A stretch of 64,000 nt of DNA from Bacteroidales bacterium UBA1374 (GCA_002305545.1 DBRG01000014.1:3367-67366), one strand, 5' to 3'. Positions 44,401 through 52,710 are shown, counted from the first letter of the stretch. The notes: a model not told the origin generated them from the sequence alone. Numbers and translations are program-made.

Positions 44401-46353
44401 ACCATGAAAGCGGCTATCGGTGAACTCAAAAGGGCCGCTGAGGACCTGACCGGCCTGTCTCCCGGGATGTGCAGCCTGTCAGAGGTCGAACATTACGGGG
44501 GTATTATTGCCGGCACCTGGGAGGAACGCGCTGTAAGAAAAGAATTCACAAAAAATGAACGTGCCCAGGCAAGTAACCAGGGCTTCCTGATAAAAAGTAA
44601 CGGTAACAGGATCTGCATTGGTGGGAAAACAGATAAAGGCGTTCTTTACGGGGTGTTCCACCTCCTGCGCCTGATCCAGACAGGGCAATGTATAAACAAT
44701 CTGAATGTCGTTGAAAACCCCGCATATGATCTCAGGATCCTGAATCACTGGGACAATCCTGACCGTTCCGTAGAACGCGGATATGCCGGTTTGTCCCTGT
44801 GGGAGTGGGAACAGTTGCCGGATTCGGTAAGCACCCGGTACCACGATTACGCCAGGGCCTGCGCCTCTTTGGGAATCAATGCCACCGTTCTGAATAACGT
44901 CAATGCCGATGCTTGTTTCCTGACACCTGGATATTTGCGCAAAATTGCCGTCCTGGCAGATGTTTTCCGTCCGTACAACCTGAAAGTATTTCTATCTGTT
45001 AATTTTTCTTCACCCGAAATCCTGGGCGGTTTGCCCACGTCAGACCCCCTGGATCCGGAAGTAAACAGGTGGTGGAAAGAGAAAGTACGCGAAATTTATA
45101 AATACATACCCGATTTTGGGGGATTCCTGGTCAAGGCCAACTCAGAAGGCCGTTCCGGTCCGCTTGATTTTGACCGTACACATGCAGACGGGGCCAATAT
45201 GCTTGCCCGGGCCGTAGAACCCTATGGGGGGCTGGTCATGTGGCGTGCCTTTGTTTACAGTCCCGGCAGCGATGACCGTGCCAAACAGGCTTACGAAGAA
45301 TTCATGCCCCTGGACGGAACCTTCCTGCCCAATGTCCTGATCCAGGTAAAGAACGGGCCGGTGGATTTTCAGCCCCGGGAACCGTTCAATCCCTTGTTCG
45401 GTGCCATGCGGAAAACCCCCCTGATGATCGAATTCCAGATCACTCAGGAATACCTGGGATGGTCCAAACAGGTGGCTTACCTGGCCCCGTTGTACAAGGA
45501 AGTCCTCTCGGCCGATACGTACGCCCTGGGGTTGGGAACCACCGTGGCAAAAGCCACCGACGGCTCCTTGTTCGCGCATCCGGTTTCGGCTATTGCCGGG
45601 GTAGCCAATACAGGAACCGACAGGAACTGGACGGGACATCACCTGGCACAGGCTAACTGGTATGCTTTCGGGAGGCTGGCCTGGGATCACGAGCTGACAT
45701 CAGAAGAGATACTCCGGGAATGGGTGGCCATGACCTTCACTGCCGACAAGCGCTTTATGGAACCACTGGAATCCATCATGATGGGATCCAGGGAAGCGAT
45801 CGTCAATTACATGATGCCCCTGGGTCTTCACCATCTTTTTTACACAGGACACCATTACGGACCCGAGCCCTGGGCAAACGATCCTTTCTCACGGCCTGAC
45901 TGGCAGCCCCCCTATTACCATAAAGCCGATGCGCAGGGGCTGGGATTCGACCGTTCCCGCACCGGCAGCAATGCAGCAAGTCAGTATTTTGAGCCCCTGG
46001 CCGGGCAGTATGACAACATGCTTACATGCCCCGAAAACCTGTTATTATGGTTCCACCATGTGCCCTGGGACCACAGGTTGAAAAACGGGAATACACTTTG
46101 GGAGGAATTGTGCCGTCTCTATACTATGGGGGTGGACCAGGCGAGGGGTTTCCAGCGAACCTGGGACAGCCTGGAACCCTATGTGGACCCCGGCCGTTTC
46201 CTGGACATACAGCGCCGGTTGAAGATCCAGGCCAGGGATGCCCAATGGTGGCGGGATGCCTGCCTGTTGTATTTCCAGACATTTTCCCGGCAACCCATAC
46301 CTTTGGAACTGGAACGCCCAATACATGACCTGGGTGAACTTATGAGCCGGTAA
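41407..46353 (+). CDS. GH115-GH67 fusion: two alpha-glucuronidase families in one exported protein
   Basis: This is a 1648-residue protein with a signal peptide (about 1-28). Residues 35-950 are a complete GH115 alpha-glucuronidase ('PAMWGRAFYDDDP', 'GTSHHEPMMRAH', 'GDGDEPMG', 'FCDDNWGN'), ending in the usual GH115 C-terminal beta domain 'DTGGLRPSYLGPP'. A short linker leads into GH67 at about 957 ('EDGYRLWLRYRPL'), which runs to the end. The GH67 catalytic residues are Glu1247 ('NSEGRSGP'), Asp1320 ('GPVDFQ') and Glu1348 ('ITQEYLG'); their spacing of 73 and 28 equals that of Cellvibrio GlcA67A (E292, D365, E393). GH115 removes internal (methyl)glucuronate from xylan, GH67 only that on the terminal xylose of oligosaccharides. 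The GH67 part has no start or signal of its own, which supports a true fusion. Confidence 0.93.
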   Translation: MITTGIYRKSLYLAMIMMTLAGSAELAGRSREEYITRHPVENGFALARDGDPAPLWVSDQDFPGVLRVAGHLQADMEKVTGNRPLLINDSDPAPCDRMIIAGTLGKNPLIDQLVQSRRISGKWLKGKRETYIATIIKEPAIGIREALVIAGSDKLGTIYGLYDLSRQIGVSPLHFWADVPVSPAKDLYAMPGEYTPGEPAVRYRGIFINDEAPALSGWVHERYGAFNSRFYEHVFEYILRMRGNFLWPAMWGRAFYDDDPENPRLADEYGIVIGTSHHEPMMRAHVEWARYGSGEWNYQTNPMVLRDFWREGMKRKGNYESIVTVGMRGDGDEPMGTERNRNLLEQIIDDQRRIIEEVTGKSARQTPQMWALYKEVQDYHDQGMDVPDDVTLLFCDDNWGNVRKLPRPGQKPRAGGYGMYYHFDYVGGPRNYKWLNTNQISRVWEQMDLCYRHGVDRIWVVNVGDIKPMEFPTAFFLEMAWDPGAMTRERMSAYPRKWAAAHFGEEYAGDIAGLLTAYTQFNSRRKPELINPGTYHLFHYREAEKVVASYRQLEKRALELYRDLEASYRDAFFQLVLFPIQACANLNEMYVTAAKNHLYAREGRAATNATASRVEELFARDSLLISCFHNDLAGGKWNHMMSQTHIGYTYWQEPPVNVMPAVERITVPESGPLKISPDSMSSPLPVLDPFGSDTLFFEVYNTGATPRRYVLKTGHPWLKVSSSLGSVDQQCTFFLTADWDKVPAGRTETYAELIQEPGRLDESVRPERIPVTVYNPVVPGTPATGAFFESNGCVAIEAMHYSRRVQEPPLVWEHIPDFGRTHSGMRISTQPGCLVVPQGKIAELSFDIVFFSQGTVQVEALFSPTLDFHGKGLRYAISFDDEPFRTVDVHGDYNERVWETWVADNIIRSRTGHQIRTPGLHTLRIRAVDPFLVLQRIEIDTGGLRPSYLGPPESYHNVRDMKAEDGYRLWLRYRPLDADLQDVYAPFLNGIHVPQQTATMKAAIGELKRAAEDLTGLSPGMCSLSEVEHYGGIIAGTWEERAVRKEFTKNERAQASNQGFLIKSNGNRICIGGKTDKGVLYGVFHLLRLIQTGQCINNLNVVENPAYDLRILNHWDNPDRSVERGYAGLSLWEWEQLPDSVSTRYHDYARACASLGINATVLNNVNADACFLTPGYLRKIAVLADVFRPYNLKVFLSVNFSSPEILGGLPTSDPLDPEVNRWWKEKVREIYKYIPDFGGFLVKANSEGRSGPLDFDRTHADGANMLARAVEPYGGLVMWRAFVYSPGSDDRAKQAYEEFMPLDGTFLPNVLIQVKNGPVDFQPREPFNPLFGAMRKTPLMIEFQITQEYLGWSKQVAYLAPLYKEVLSADTYALGLGTTVAKATDGSLFAHPVSAIAGVANTGTDRNWTGHHLAQANWYAFGRLAWDHELTSEEILREWVAMTFTADKRFMEPLESIMMGSREAIVNYMMPLGLHHLFYTGHHYGPEPWANDPFSRPDWQPPYYHKADAQGLGFDRSRTGSNAASQYFEPLAGQYDNMLTCPENLLLWFHHVPWDHRLKNGNTLWEELCRLYTMGVDQARGFQRTWDSLEPYVDPGRFLDIQRRLKIQARDAQWWRDACLLYFQTFSRQPIPLELERPIHDLGELMSR

Positions 46354-46383
46354 GATATCCTGTTGAAAATTATTGAATAATTT

Positions 46384-46406
46384 CTTAGCGTAAAATATAC
46401 GCTAAG
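46384..46406. promoter_or_regulatory. XylR operator: perfect 9-bp inverted repeat
   Basis: CTTAGCGTA and its exact reverse complement TACGCTAAG are separated by AAATA. The repeat ends exactly where a -33-like TTTG (46407-46410) begins, 21 nt before the -7-like TACTTTG. A repressor bound here would block RNA polymerase. The next gene encodes a NUDIX-type sugar regulator, so autoregulation of the xyl operon is likely. I found no second copy in the window. Confidence 0.75.
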
Positions 46407-46438
46407 TTTGGATTTGCCGCAGATTATTCTTTACTTTG
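46407..46438 (+). promoter_or_regulatory. Promoter of the xylR-xylB-xylA-xylE operon
   Basis: TTTG at 46407-46410 and TACTTTG at 46432-46438 (one base shorter than TAnnTTTG) are 21 nt apart. The ATG at 46442 follows after 3 nt, so the transcript would be leaderless. This also argues against the in-frame TTG at 46436, which lies inside the promoter element. Confidence 0.5.
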
Positions 46439-46441
46439 GAT

Positions 46442-47179
46442 ATGCAGACAAACCATTCCATATCTGTTGACTGTGTGGTGTTTGGTTTTGACGGGCAGTC
46501 CCTCAGATGTCTTCTGGTAAGGCGCAACGGGCTGGACTATAAATTACCCGGAAGCCTGATCCTTGAAAATGAAGATATTCCCTCTGCCGCATACCGGGTT
46601 TTGGGGGAGATGACCGGGCTTCGGGATATTTTTCTTAAGGAGTTATCAGTTTTTTCCGATCCTGCGAGAGTAGGGGAAGAAGATCTGAAATGGATCAATA
46701 CGTTTTACGGGGTCAACACCCGCCGCGTGGTGACTGTTGCCTATTATGCCCTGGTAAAACTGGACCGGAAGATGCGATCATACACAGAAGAAAAGGGGGC
46801 TTTCTGGAAAGAAATAAACAATATCAATTCCCTTGCGATGGATCATAAGGAGATCCTGAATAAAGCCCAGGATATGCTTCACAGGGATATGACCTATTCA
46901 CCCATAGCCTTTGAATTGTTGCCTAAGAAATTCACCATCCGGGAACTGGCCGGGTTATACAAGACAATACTGGGGGTGGAAATCGACAGCCGCAATTTCC
47001 GCAAGAAGATATTCTCTTGCGGGTATATCCTGCCTGCCGGAGAGAAGGAAAAAGGGGTGCCTCACAAACCTGCTGCTTATTATGTATTTGACAAGAACAG
47101 GTACAGAAAAGAAGAAAAAAAAACAAGCAAGCTAAATTTCATAAACTGGAACGAATACTATGAAAAGCATAGGAATTGA
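46442..47179 (+). CDS. xylR: NUDIX-domain transcriptional regulator of xylose use
   Basis: This is a 245-residue protein with an N-terminal NUDIX fold (about 8-150) and a C-terminal winged helix (about 155-235, 'KKFTIRELAGLYKTILG', 'DSRNFRKKIFSCGYI'). The NUDIX box is degenerate: where an active enzyme has REUxEExG, this reads 'RVLGEMTGL', so the catalytic glutamates are lost and the fold should act as a sugar sensor. This matches the AraR/XylR NUDIX repressors of Bacteroides, and the gene order regulator-kinase-isomerase-symporter is that of the B. thetaiotaomicron xylose operon. It overlaps xylB by 20 nt. Confidence 0.9.
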   Translation: MQTNHSISVDCVVFGFDGQSLRCLLVRRNGLDYKLPGSLILENEDIPSAAYRVLGEMTGLRDIFLKELSVFSDPARVGEEDLKWINTFYGVNTRRVVTVAYYALVKLDRKMRSYTEEKGAFWKEINNINSLAMDHKEILNKAQDMLHRDMTYSPIAFELLPKKFTIRELAGLYKTILGVEIDSRNFRKKIFSCGYILPAGEKEKGVPHKPAAYYVFDKNRYRKEEKKTSKLNFINWNEYYEKHRN

Positions 47180-48644
47180 CGTAGGGACATCCTTTATCAA
47201 GGTCTCCCTCCTGGATGTTGAAACCGGCCGTTGTCAGGCCAGTTACTCATTTCCTTCTGCCGAGATGCCCGTTAAGGCCGTCCGTACAGGATGGGCAGAA
47301 CAGGACCCCCGCGTATGGTGGGAAAACGTGGGTTGGTGCCTGAAGGAAATGAATGGGAAACACGGGCTTAAGGATGTTAAATCCATAGGCATCACGTACC
47401 AGATGCACGGCTTGGTTTGCATAGATGAAGAAGGCAACCCGCTGAGGGATTCCATCATCTGGAGTGACAGCAGAGCCGTGGAGTACGGGGCAGAGGCTTT
47501 CCTGCATATCGGCAAGGAAAAATGCCTTTCCCGTCTTTTGAATTCCCCGGGGAATTTCACTGCGGCCAAAATGGCCTGGGTAAAGGAAAATGAACCGGAA
47601 ATATTCAAACGCACATACAAATTCTTTTTACCCGGAGACTACATCGCCTACAAGCTCACAGGCAATATTTCCACCACAGAAAGCGGTTTGTCCGAGCAGA
47701 TATTGTGGGATTTTGCAGACGACGCCCCTGCAGGGTTTGTGATGGATCATTTCGGCTTCCCTGGCCACATCCTTCCTGAGCACAAGCCTTCCCTGGGCAT
47801 CCAGTGCCATACCGGCGCCGGGACAGAAAAACTCTTTGGCATACCAGCCGGCACTCCTGTTTCCTACCGTGCCGGGGATCAGCCAAACAACGCTTTTTCA
47901 CTCAATGTGATGGAGGCGGGGGAAGTGGCTGCTACGGCCGGTACTTCCGGTGTCGTTTATGGTGTTACAGACAAATCCATAGCAGACCAGCGCTCACGCG
48001 TGAACCAGTTCCTGCATGTGAACCACAGGCCGGGAGATCCGCATTACGGCGTGTTGCTGTGCATTAACGGGACGGGTATCCTGAATGCCTGGATAAGAAG
48101 GAATCTGCTACCCGGGATGTCTTACGACCAGATGAATGAGAAGGCTTCCCAGGCGCCTGCGGGATGTGACGGACTGCATGTGCTTCCTTTCGGGAACGGG
48201 GCGGAAAGGATCCTTGAAAACCGTTTTACCGGGGCAGAATTCAGCGGCATTGACCTGAACCGTCACGACACCGGACATTTTTTGCGGGCAGCACAGGAAG
48301 GCATAGCCTTTTCTTTCCGTTACGGAATGGATATCATGAAACAAATGGGCATAATACCCAGTGTTATCCGTGCCGGAAAAGCCAATATGTTCCTGAGCCC
48401 TCTTTTCAGGACCACCATAGCCACGCTGGCCGACGCCTCCATAGAACTTTACAATACAGACGGATCCCTGGGGGCCGCACGTGGGGCAGCCTGGGGGGCA
48501 GGCTTGTATCAAAGCCGGGAAGCCTGTTTTTCCGGTTTGGAATTGTTACAGACAGAAAAACCGCAACCCTTATGGAAAAAGCCGCTGGAAGAAGCATACA
48601 GCCAGTGGAAAGAACAACTTGACAAACAACTATCAAATACTTAA
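47160..48644 (+). CDS. xylB: Xylulokinase
   Basis: XylB phosphorylates D-xylulose to xylulose-5-phosphate, which enters the pentose phosphate pathway. The 494-residue FGGY kinase starts with the phosphate-binding 'GIDVGTSFIKVSLLD', has 'WAEQDPRVWW', 'ITYQMHGLVCID', 'IWSDSRA' (substrate-binding Asp), the catalytic 'AGDQPNNAF' and the C-terminal 'GGAARGAAWGAG'-like 'GAARGAAWGAGLY' ATP motif. The ATG overlaps the regulator gene by 20 nt, and xylA follows after 12 nt. Confidence 0.95.
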   Translation: MKSIGIDVGTSFIKVSLLDVETGRCQASYSFPSAEMPVKAVRTGWAEQDPRVWWENVGWCLKEMNGKHGLKDVKSIGITYQMHGLVCIDEEGNPLRDSIIWSDSRAVEYGAEAFLHIGKEKCLSRLLNSPGNFTAAKMAWVKENEPEIFKRTYKFFLPGDYIAYKLTGNISTTESGLSEQILWDFADDAPAGFVMDHFGFPGHILPEHKPSLGIQCHTGAGTEKLFGIPAGTPVSYRAGDQPNNAFSLNVMEAGEVAATAGTSGVVYGVTDKSIADQRSRVNQFLHVNHRPGDPHYGVLLCINGTGILNAWIRRNLLPGMSYDQMNEKASQAPAGCDGLHVLPFGNGAERILENRFTGAEFSGIDLNRHDTGHFLRAAQEGIAFSFRYGMDIMKQMGIIPSVIRAGKANMFLSPLFRTTIATLADASIELYNTDGSLGAARGAAWGAGLYQSREACFSGLELLQTEKPQPLWKKPLEEAYSQWKEQLDKQLSNT

Positions 48645-48656
48645 AAACTTATAATT

Positions 48657-49973
48657 ATGGCGACAAAAGAGTATTTTCCGGGTATCGGAAAAATTAAATT
48701 CGAAGGCAAGGAAAGCCGCAATCCGCTGGCTTTCCGTTACTATGACCCTGAAAAAGTAGTTTACGGCAAAAGAATGAAAGACTGGTTCAAGTTTGCAATG
48801 GCTTACTGGCATACCCTGTGTGCAGACTGCCGCGACCAGTTTGGACCAGGAACCATCAACCGTGAATGGTGGCAGTCAAAAGATCCAGTAACGGCTGCAA
48901 AGGAAAAAATGGATGCCGGATTTGAATTCATGCAGAAACTCGGCATTGAATATTATTGCTTCCACGACGTTGATCTTGTGGACGAAGGGGCTACGGTCGC
49001 GGAATATGAGGCCCGCATGAAGGAGATCGTGACCTATGCAAAGAAAAAACAAAAGGAAACGGGAATTAAGCTGTTATGGGGTACGGCCAACGTTTTCGGA
49101 AACAAAAGGTACATGAACGGGGCCGCCACCAATCCCGATTTTGATGTAGTGGCACGCGCTATCGTACAGATTAAAACATCCATAGATGCCACAATCGAAC
49201 TGGGCGGTACCAATTACGTTTTCTGGGGTGGACGGGAAGGTTACATGTCACTCTTGAACACCGATATGAAACGTGAAAAGCACCATCTGGGCATCATGCT
49301 GCAGAAAGCCCGTGATTACGGAAGGACCAAAGGATTTAAAGGAACCTTCCTTATCGAGCCCAAGCCCATGGAACCCACCAAACATCAATACGACACAGAT
49401 GTTGAGACCATCCTGGGCTTTCTCAAGAAATACGGACTGGAGAAAGACTTCAAGATCAATGTGGAAGTGAACCATGCCACCCTGGCCGGCCACACCTTTG
49501 AGCATGAACTGCAATGTGCAGCAGATGCAGGCATCCTGGGATCCATAGACGCCAACCGGGGAGATTACCAGAACGGATGGGATACGGACCAGTTCCCCAT
49601 TGACATCTGGGAAGTCACCCAGGCTATGCTTGTTGTCCTCCAGGCAGGCGGGCTGAATGACGGCGGCGTGAACTTTGACGCTCACATAAGAAGGAACTCC
49701 ACAGATCTGCAGGACCTGGTCATTGCCCACATCTCGGGTATGGACACCTTTGCACGTGGTCTGGAAGCAGCAGCGGCCATTCTGGAACAGTCTCCCTATC
49801 TTAAAATGAGGAAAGCGCGTTATGCTTCTTTCGATTCGGGCATGGGTAAACAATTTGAAGAGGGCAAGCTGGATTTCCAGGCCGTTTACGAATACGGATC
49901 CAAATTACCTGAACCACGGCAGATCAGCGGGCAGCAGGAGCTGTACGAAACCATCGTAAATATGTATATATAA
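48657..49973 (+). CDS. xylA: Xylose isomerase (class II)
   Basis: XylA converts D-xylose to D-xylulose. The 438-residue length is that of class II enzymes. The substrate His lies in 'YYCFHDVDL' (about 103), with 'WGTANVFGNKRYMNGAATNPD', the metal-binding Glu in 'FLIEPKPMEPTKHQYD' (about 235), 'NVEVNHATLAGHTFEHEL' and 'GSIDANRGD'. It sits between xylB and xylE in the same operon; the neighbouring xylE starts 1 nt after its stop. Confidence 0.97.
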   Translation: MATKEYFPGIGKIKFEGKESRNPLAFRYYDPEKVVYGKRMKDWFKFAMAYWHTLCADCRDQFGPGTINREWWQSKDPVTAAKEKMDAGFEFMQKLGIEYYCFHDVDLVDEGATVAEYEARMKEIVTYAKKKQKETGIKLLWGTANVFGNKRYMNGAATNPDFDVVARAIVQIKTSIDATIELGGTNYVFWGGREGYMSLLNTDMKREKHHLGIMLQKARDYGRTKGFKGTFLIEPKPMEPTKHQYDTDVETILGFLKKYGLEKDFKINVEVNHATLAGHTFEHELQCAADAGILGSIDANRGDYQNGWDTDQFPIDIWEVTQAMLVVLQAGGLNDGGVNFDAHIRRNSTDLQDLVIAHISGMDTFARGLEAAAAILEQSPYLKMRKARYASFDSGMGKQFEEGKLDFQAVYEYGSKLPEPRQISGQQELYETIVNMYI

Positions 49974-49974
49974 G

Positions 49975-51393
49975 ATGACTGCATCTATGAAAAACATTGA
50001 TAAAGGCAGCAAGGCATACCTGGGATCCCTTACTTTTGTTGCCGTTTTGGGAGGGTTGCTTTTTGGATATGATACCGCTGTGATATCAGGAGCCGAAAGA
50101 GCCCTGGAAGCATTCTTTTCACAGGCAACAGACTTTGTTTACACCAAGGGATGGCACGGCATAACGGCCTCCAGCGCTTTGTTGGGATGCATCATAGGTG
50201 GTTTCCTGTCTGGTTTGCTGGCCCCGCGCTGGGGAAGGCGCAATAGCCTGCGGTTTGCAGCGGTGCTGTTTTTTATTTCAGCCATAGGTTCATGGCGCCC
50301 CGAAATGCTCTTTTTTGAGTTCGGCAAACCGACCTTCTCCCTCCTGCTGGCTTTCAACGCATACAGGATTCTTGGGGGGATAGGCGTTGGACTGGCCTCG
50401 GCCATATGTCCCATGTACATTGCCGAGATGGCACCTGCCCATGTCAGGGGCCGGCTGGTTTCCGTGAACCAGTTTGCCATCATCTTTGGGATGCTGGTGG
50501 TATATTTTGTGAATTACCTGATCCGGACGAACCTGCCAGAACCCGTTGAAATGTCGATGGTTGAGGTGGGCTGGAGGAGGATGTTCCTGAGTGAGGCTTA
50601 TCCGATCGCCCTTTTTGGATTCCTGTTGTTGTTTGTTCCAAAGACTCCTCGTTTCCTGGTCATGTCGGGGGATGAAACCAAGGCGCTGCATGTGCTGACC
50701 CGCATAAACGGGACAAATGCAGCCCGCACCATATTGGAGGAAATCAAGGAAACGGTTATCGAAAAACGGGAAAAACTCTTTTCGTACGGCGTTACCGTGG
50801 TGATAATCGGGATCCTGCTTTCTTTTTTCCAGCAGGCCGTCGGGATCAACGTGGTTCTGTATTATGCCCCCAGGATATTTGAAAACCTGGGAGCTACCGG
50901 TGACGTCTCAATGAGACAGACAGTGGTCATGGGATTTGTCAACATCATCTTTACCCTGGTGGCAATTTTCACGGTAGATAAATTCGGACGCAAGCCATTG
51001 CTCATAATCGGCTCCATTGGCATGATGATCGGTATGGCAGCCCTGAGTGTGCTCTCCTTTATGGATGTGATCGGGATTGCAGCCCTGGTCTTCATCATTA
51101 TCTATACAGCCTCCTTCATGATGAGCTGGGGTCCCATAACCTGGGTACTGATATCCGAGATTTTTCCCAATACCATCCGCGGACAGGCAGTGGCCATTGC
51201 CGTGGCTGCGCAGTGGATTGCCAATTTCCTGGTCTCTTCCACTTTTCCCTCGCTTTCGGTGTGGAGCACGGGAGGCGCTTACCTGATCTATGCCTTCTTC
51301 TCCCTGCTGTCCGGTATATTCGTATACAAGATGGTTCCTGAAACCAAGGGCAAGACACTGGAAGACATGACCCGCCTCTGGAGAAAAAAGTGA
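49975..51393 (+). CDS. xylE: D-xylose:H+ symporter, MFS sugar porter family
   Basis: This is a 472-residue inner-membrane transporter with twelve predicted helices. Sugar-porter signatures are visible: 'GGLLFGYDTAVISG' in helix 1, 'RWGRRNSLR' after helix 2, 'MYIAEMAPAHVRGRLVS' in helix 4-5, 'QQAVGINVVLYYAP' in helix 7, 'DKFGRKPLL' after helix 8 and 'VPETKGKTLEDM' at the C-terminus. The QQ-GIN-YY set lines the sugar site in E. coli XylE. It is the last gene of the xyl operon, followed by a terminator. Confidence 0.93.
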   Translation: MTASMKNIDKGSKAYLGSLTFVAVLGGLLFGYDTAVISGAERALEAFFSQATDFVYTKGWHGITASSALLGCIIGGFLSGLLAPRWGRRNSLRFAAVLFFISAIGSWRPEMLFFEFGKPTFSLLLAFNAYRILGGIGVGLASAICPMYIAEMAPAHVRGRLVSVNQFAIIFGMLVVYFVNYLIRTNLPEPVEMSMVEVGWRRMFLSEAYPIALFGFLLLFVPKTPRFLVMSGDETKALHVLTRINGTNAARTILEEIKETVIEKREKLFSYGVTVVIIGILLSFFQQAVGINVVLYYAPRIFENLGATGDVSMRQTVVMGFVNIIFTLVAIFTVDKFGRKPLLIIGSIGMMIGMAALSVLSFMDVIGIAALVFIIIYTASFMMSWGPITWVLISEIFPNTIRGQAVAIAVAAQWIANFLVSSTFPSLSVWSTGGAYLIYAFFSLLSGIFVYKMVPETKGKTLEDMTRLWRKK

Positions 51394-51418
51394 GCTGCCG
51401 GGTGGTACCCGCTTTTTT
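51384..51418 (+). terminator. Terminator of the xyl operon
   Basis: CGGGT (51399-51403) pairs with ACCCG (51407-51411) around a 3-nt loop, followed by six T. An upstream AAAAAAG (51384-51390) can extend pairing with CTTTTTT. The stem is short, so efficiency may be partial. The rmuC promoter begins 3 nt later. Confidence 0.5.
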
Positions 51419-51420
51419 GC

Positions 51421-51428
51421 TACCTTTG
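51421..51428 (+). promoter_or_regulatory. -7 element of rmuC
   Basis: TACCTTTG fits TAnnTTTG and ends 5 nt before the rmuC ATG at 51434, predicting a leaderless or nearly leaderless transcript. No clear -33 box is seen in the terminator sequence upstream. Confidence 0.55.
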
Positions 51429-51433
51429 TTCTT

Positions 51434-52657
51434 ATGGATGCAGTTTCTATAGTAGCAGGTCTTGCGGTGGGGATCATCGCAGGAGGAGTAATCGTCTGGG
51501 GATTGATAAACAGACGATTACAAATAAAAGAACTGGAAGTTAAAGCTAAAGAGGAACAGATCGGAGAAAAAGAAAGGGAGATCAGGGATCTGGGTGCCGG
51601 AATGGCCTCGGCCCGGACTGCCCTTGAGCTCAAGGATAAGGAACTGGCCGATATGCAGAAACAGCTGATCATCCAGTTTGAGAACCTTGCCAACAAAATA
51701 CTGGAAGCGAACACCCTCAAGTTTGAAGAAACCAGCAAACAGAGCATGCAACAGTTGCTCAAGCCCCTGGGAGAACAATTGGTGGAATTTAGAAGCAAGG
51801 TGGACGCCGCGCACATAGAGGACACAAAACAGCGCTCCACCCTGGAGGAACGCATCCGTGGACTGATAGAACAGACCAACCAGGTAAGCGCCCAGGCCAA
51901 CAACCTGGCCGAAGCCCTGAAGGGAAGTCCCAAGACGCAAGGAAACTGGGGTGAAATGGTGCTGGAAAGGATCCTCGAGCAGTCGGGACTGGAAAAGGAT
52001 ACGCACTATATGATGCAGGAATCTTTTCGCAACGAGCAGGGGAGTGTGCTGTATCCAGACGTGGTGATCCATTTGCCGGGAGAACGCAACATTATTGTTG
52101 ATTCCAAAGTTTCCCTGGTTGCTTATGACAGGTATGTTTCTGCATCTTCACAGGAAGTGCAGCAGCAGGCTTTGCAGGAGCACATGGTATCCATGAAAAA
52201 GCATGTGGATGAACTGGCCGCAAAACAGTACGACAGTTTTCAGGGCTCCCTGGATTTTACCATGATGTTCGTGCCTGTGGAACCTGCCTATTTAATAGCG
52301 ATCCAGAACGATCCGGGAATGTGGAGCTATGCCTATCACAAGCGTATAGTGCTTATCAGCCCCACCAATCTTATTGCCTGCCTGAAACTGATGTCAGACC
52401 TGTGGAGCCGTGAAATGCAGAACAAGAACGCGATGCAGATAGCCAGGCGTGGGGAGTTGATGCTCAAGAAGTTCGAGAATTTTATCGAGACGTTGTCTGC
52501 CCTGGGTGGAAGCATTAAGAAGTCGCAGGAAGCTTATGATGCGGCTATGGGACAGTTAAGGGATGGTAATGGAAACCTCATAGGCCAGGCCAATAAGCTC
52601 AAGGAGCTGGGCATCAAGGCCTTCAAGAATTTGCCGGAAATGATTGCAGAGGACTGA
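51434..52657 (+). CDS. rmuC: DNA recombination protein RmuC
   Basis: This is a 407-residue RmuC-family protein, linked in E. coli to limiting recombination at inverted repeats. It has an N-terminal membrane anchor (about 6-26), a long coiled coil (about 28-150, rich in Glu/Lys heptads) and a restriction-endonuclease-like domain (about 165-340) with 'GNWGEMVLERILEQSGL', 'YPDVVIHLPGERNIIVDSKVSL' (Asp and Asp-x-Lys active-site pattern) and 'FVPVEPAYL'. The start ATG lies 5 nt after the -7 element. It is monocistronic. Its neighbour on the 3' side is a region packed with long inverted repeats, which is suggestive but may be chance. Confidence 0.93.
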   Translation: MDAVSIVAGLAVGIIAGGVIVWGLINRRLQIKELEVKAKEEQIGEKEREIRDLGAGMASARTALELKDKELADMQKQLIIQFENLANKILEANTLKFEETSKQSMQQLLKPLGEQLVEFRSKVDAAHIEDTKQRSTLEERIRGLIEQTNQVSAQANNLAEALKGSPKTQGNWGEMVLERILEQSGLEKDTHYMMQESFRNEQGSVLYPDVVIHLPGERNIIVDSKVSLVAYDRYVSASSQEVQQQALQEHMVSMKKHVDELAAKQYDSFQGSLDFTMMFVPVEPAYLIAIQNDPGMWSYAYHKRIVLISPTNLIACLKLMSDLWSREMQNKNAMQIARRGELMLKKFENFIETLSALGGSIKKSQEAYDAAMGQLRDGNGNLIGQANKLKELGIKAFKNLPEMIAED

Positions 52658-52710
52658 GTGCTTTCGGCCGAGACGAGTGACAGCTGTACAAGTGGCAGCA
52701 ACAGAGATTA

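Noticed and set aside
50908..51933. 341-codon minus-strand frame spanning xylE and rmuC
   Set aside because: It runs antisense across two clear genes and their intergenic promoter. The Ser/Leu-rich translation is typical of an antisense shadow.
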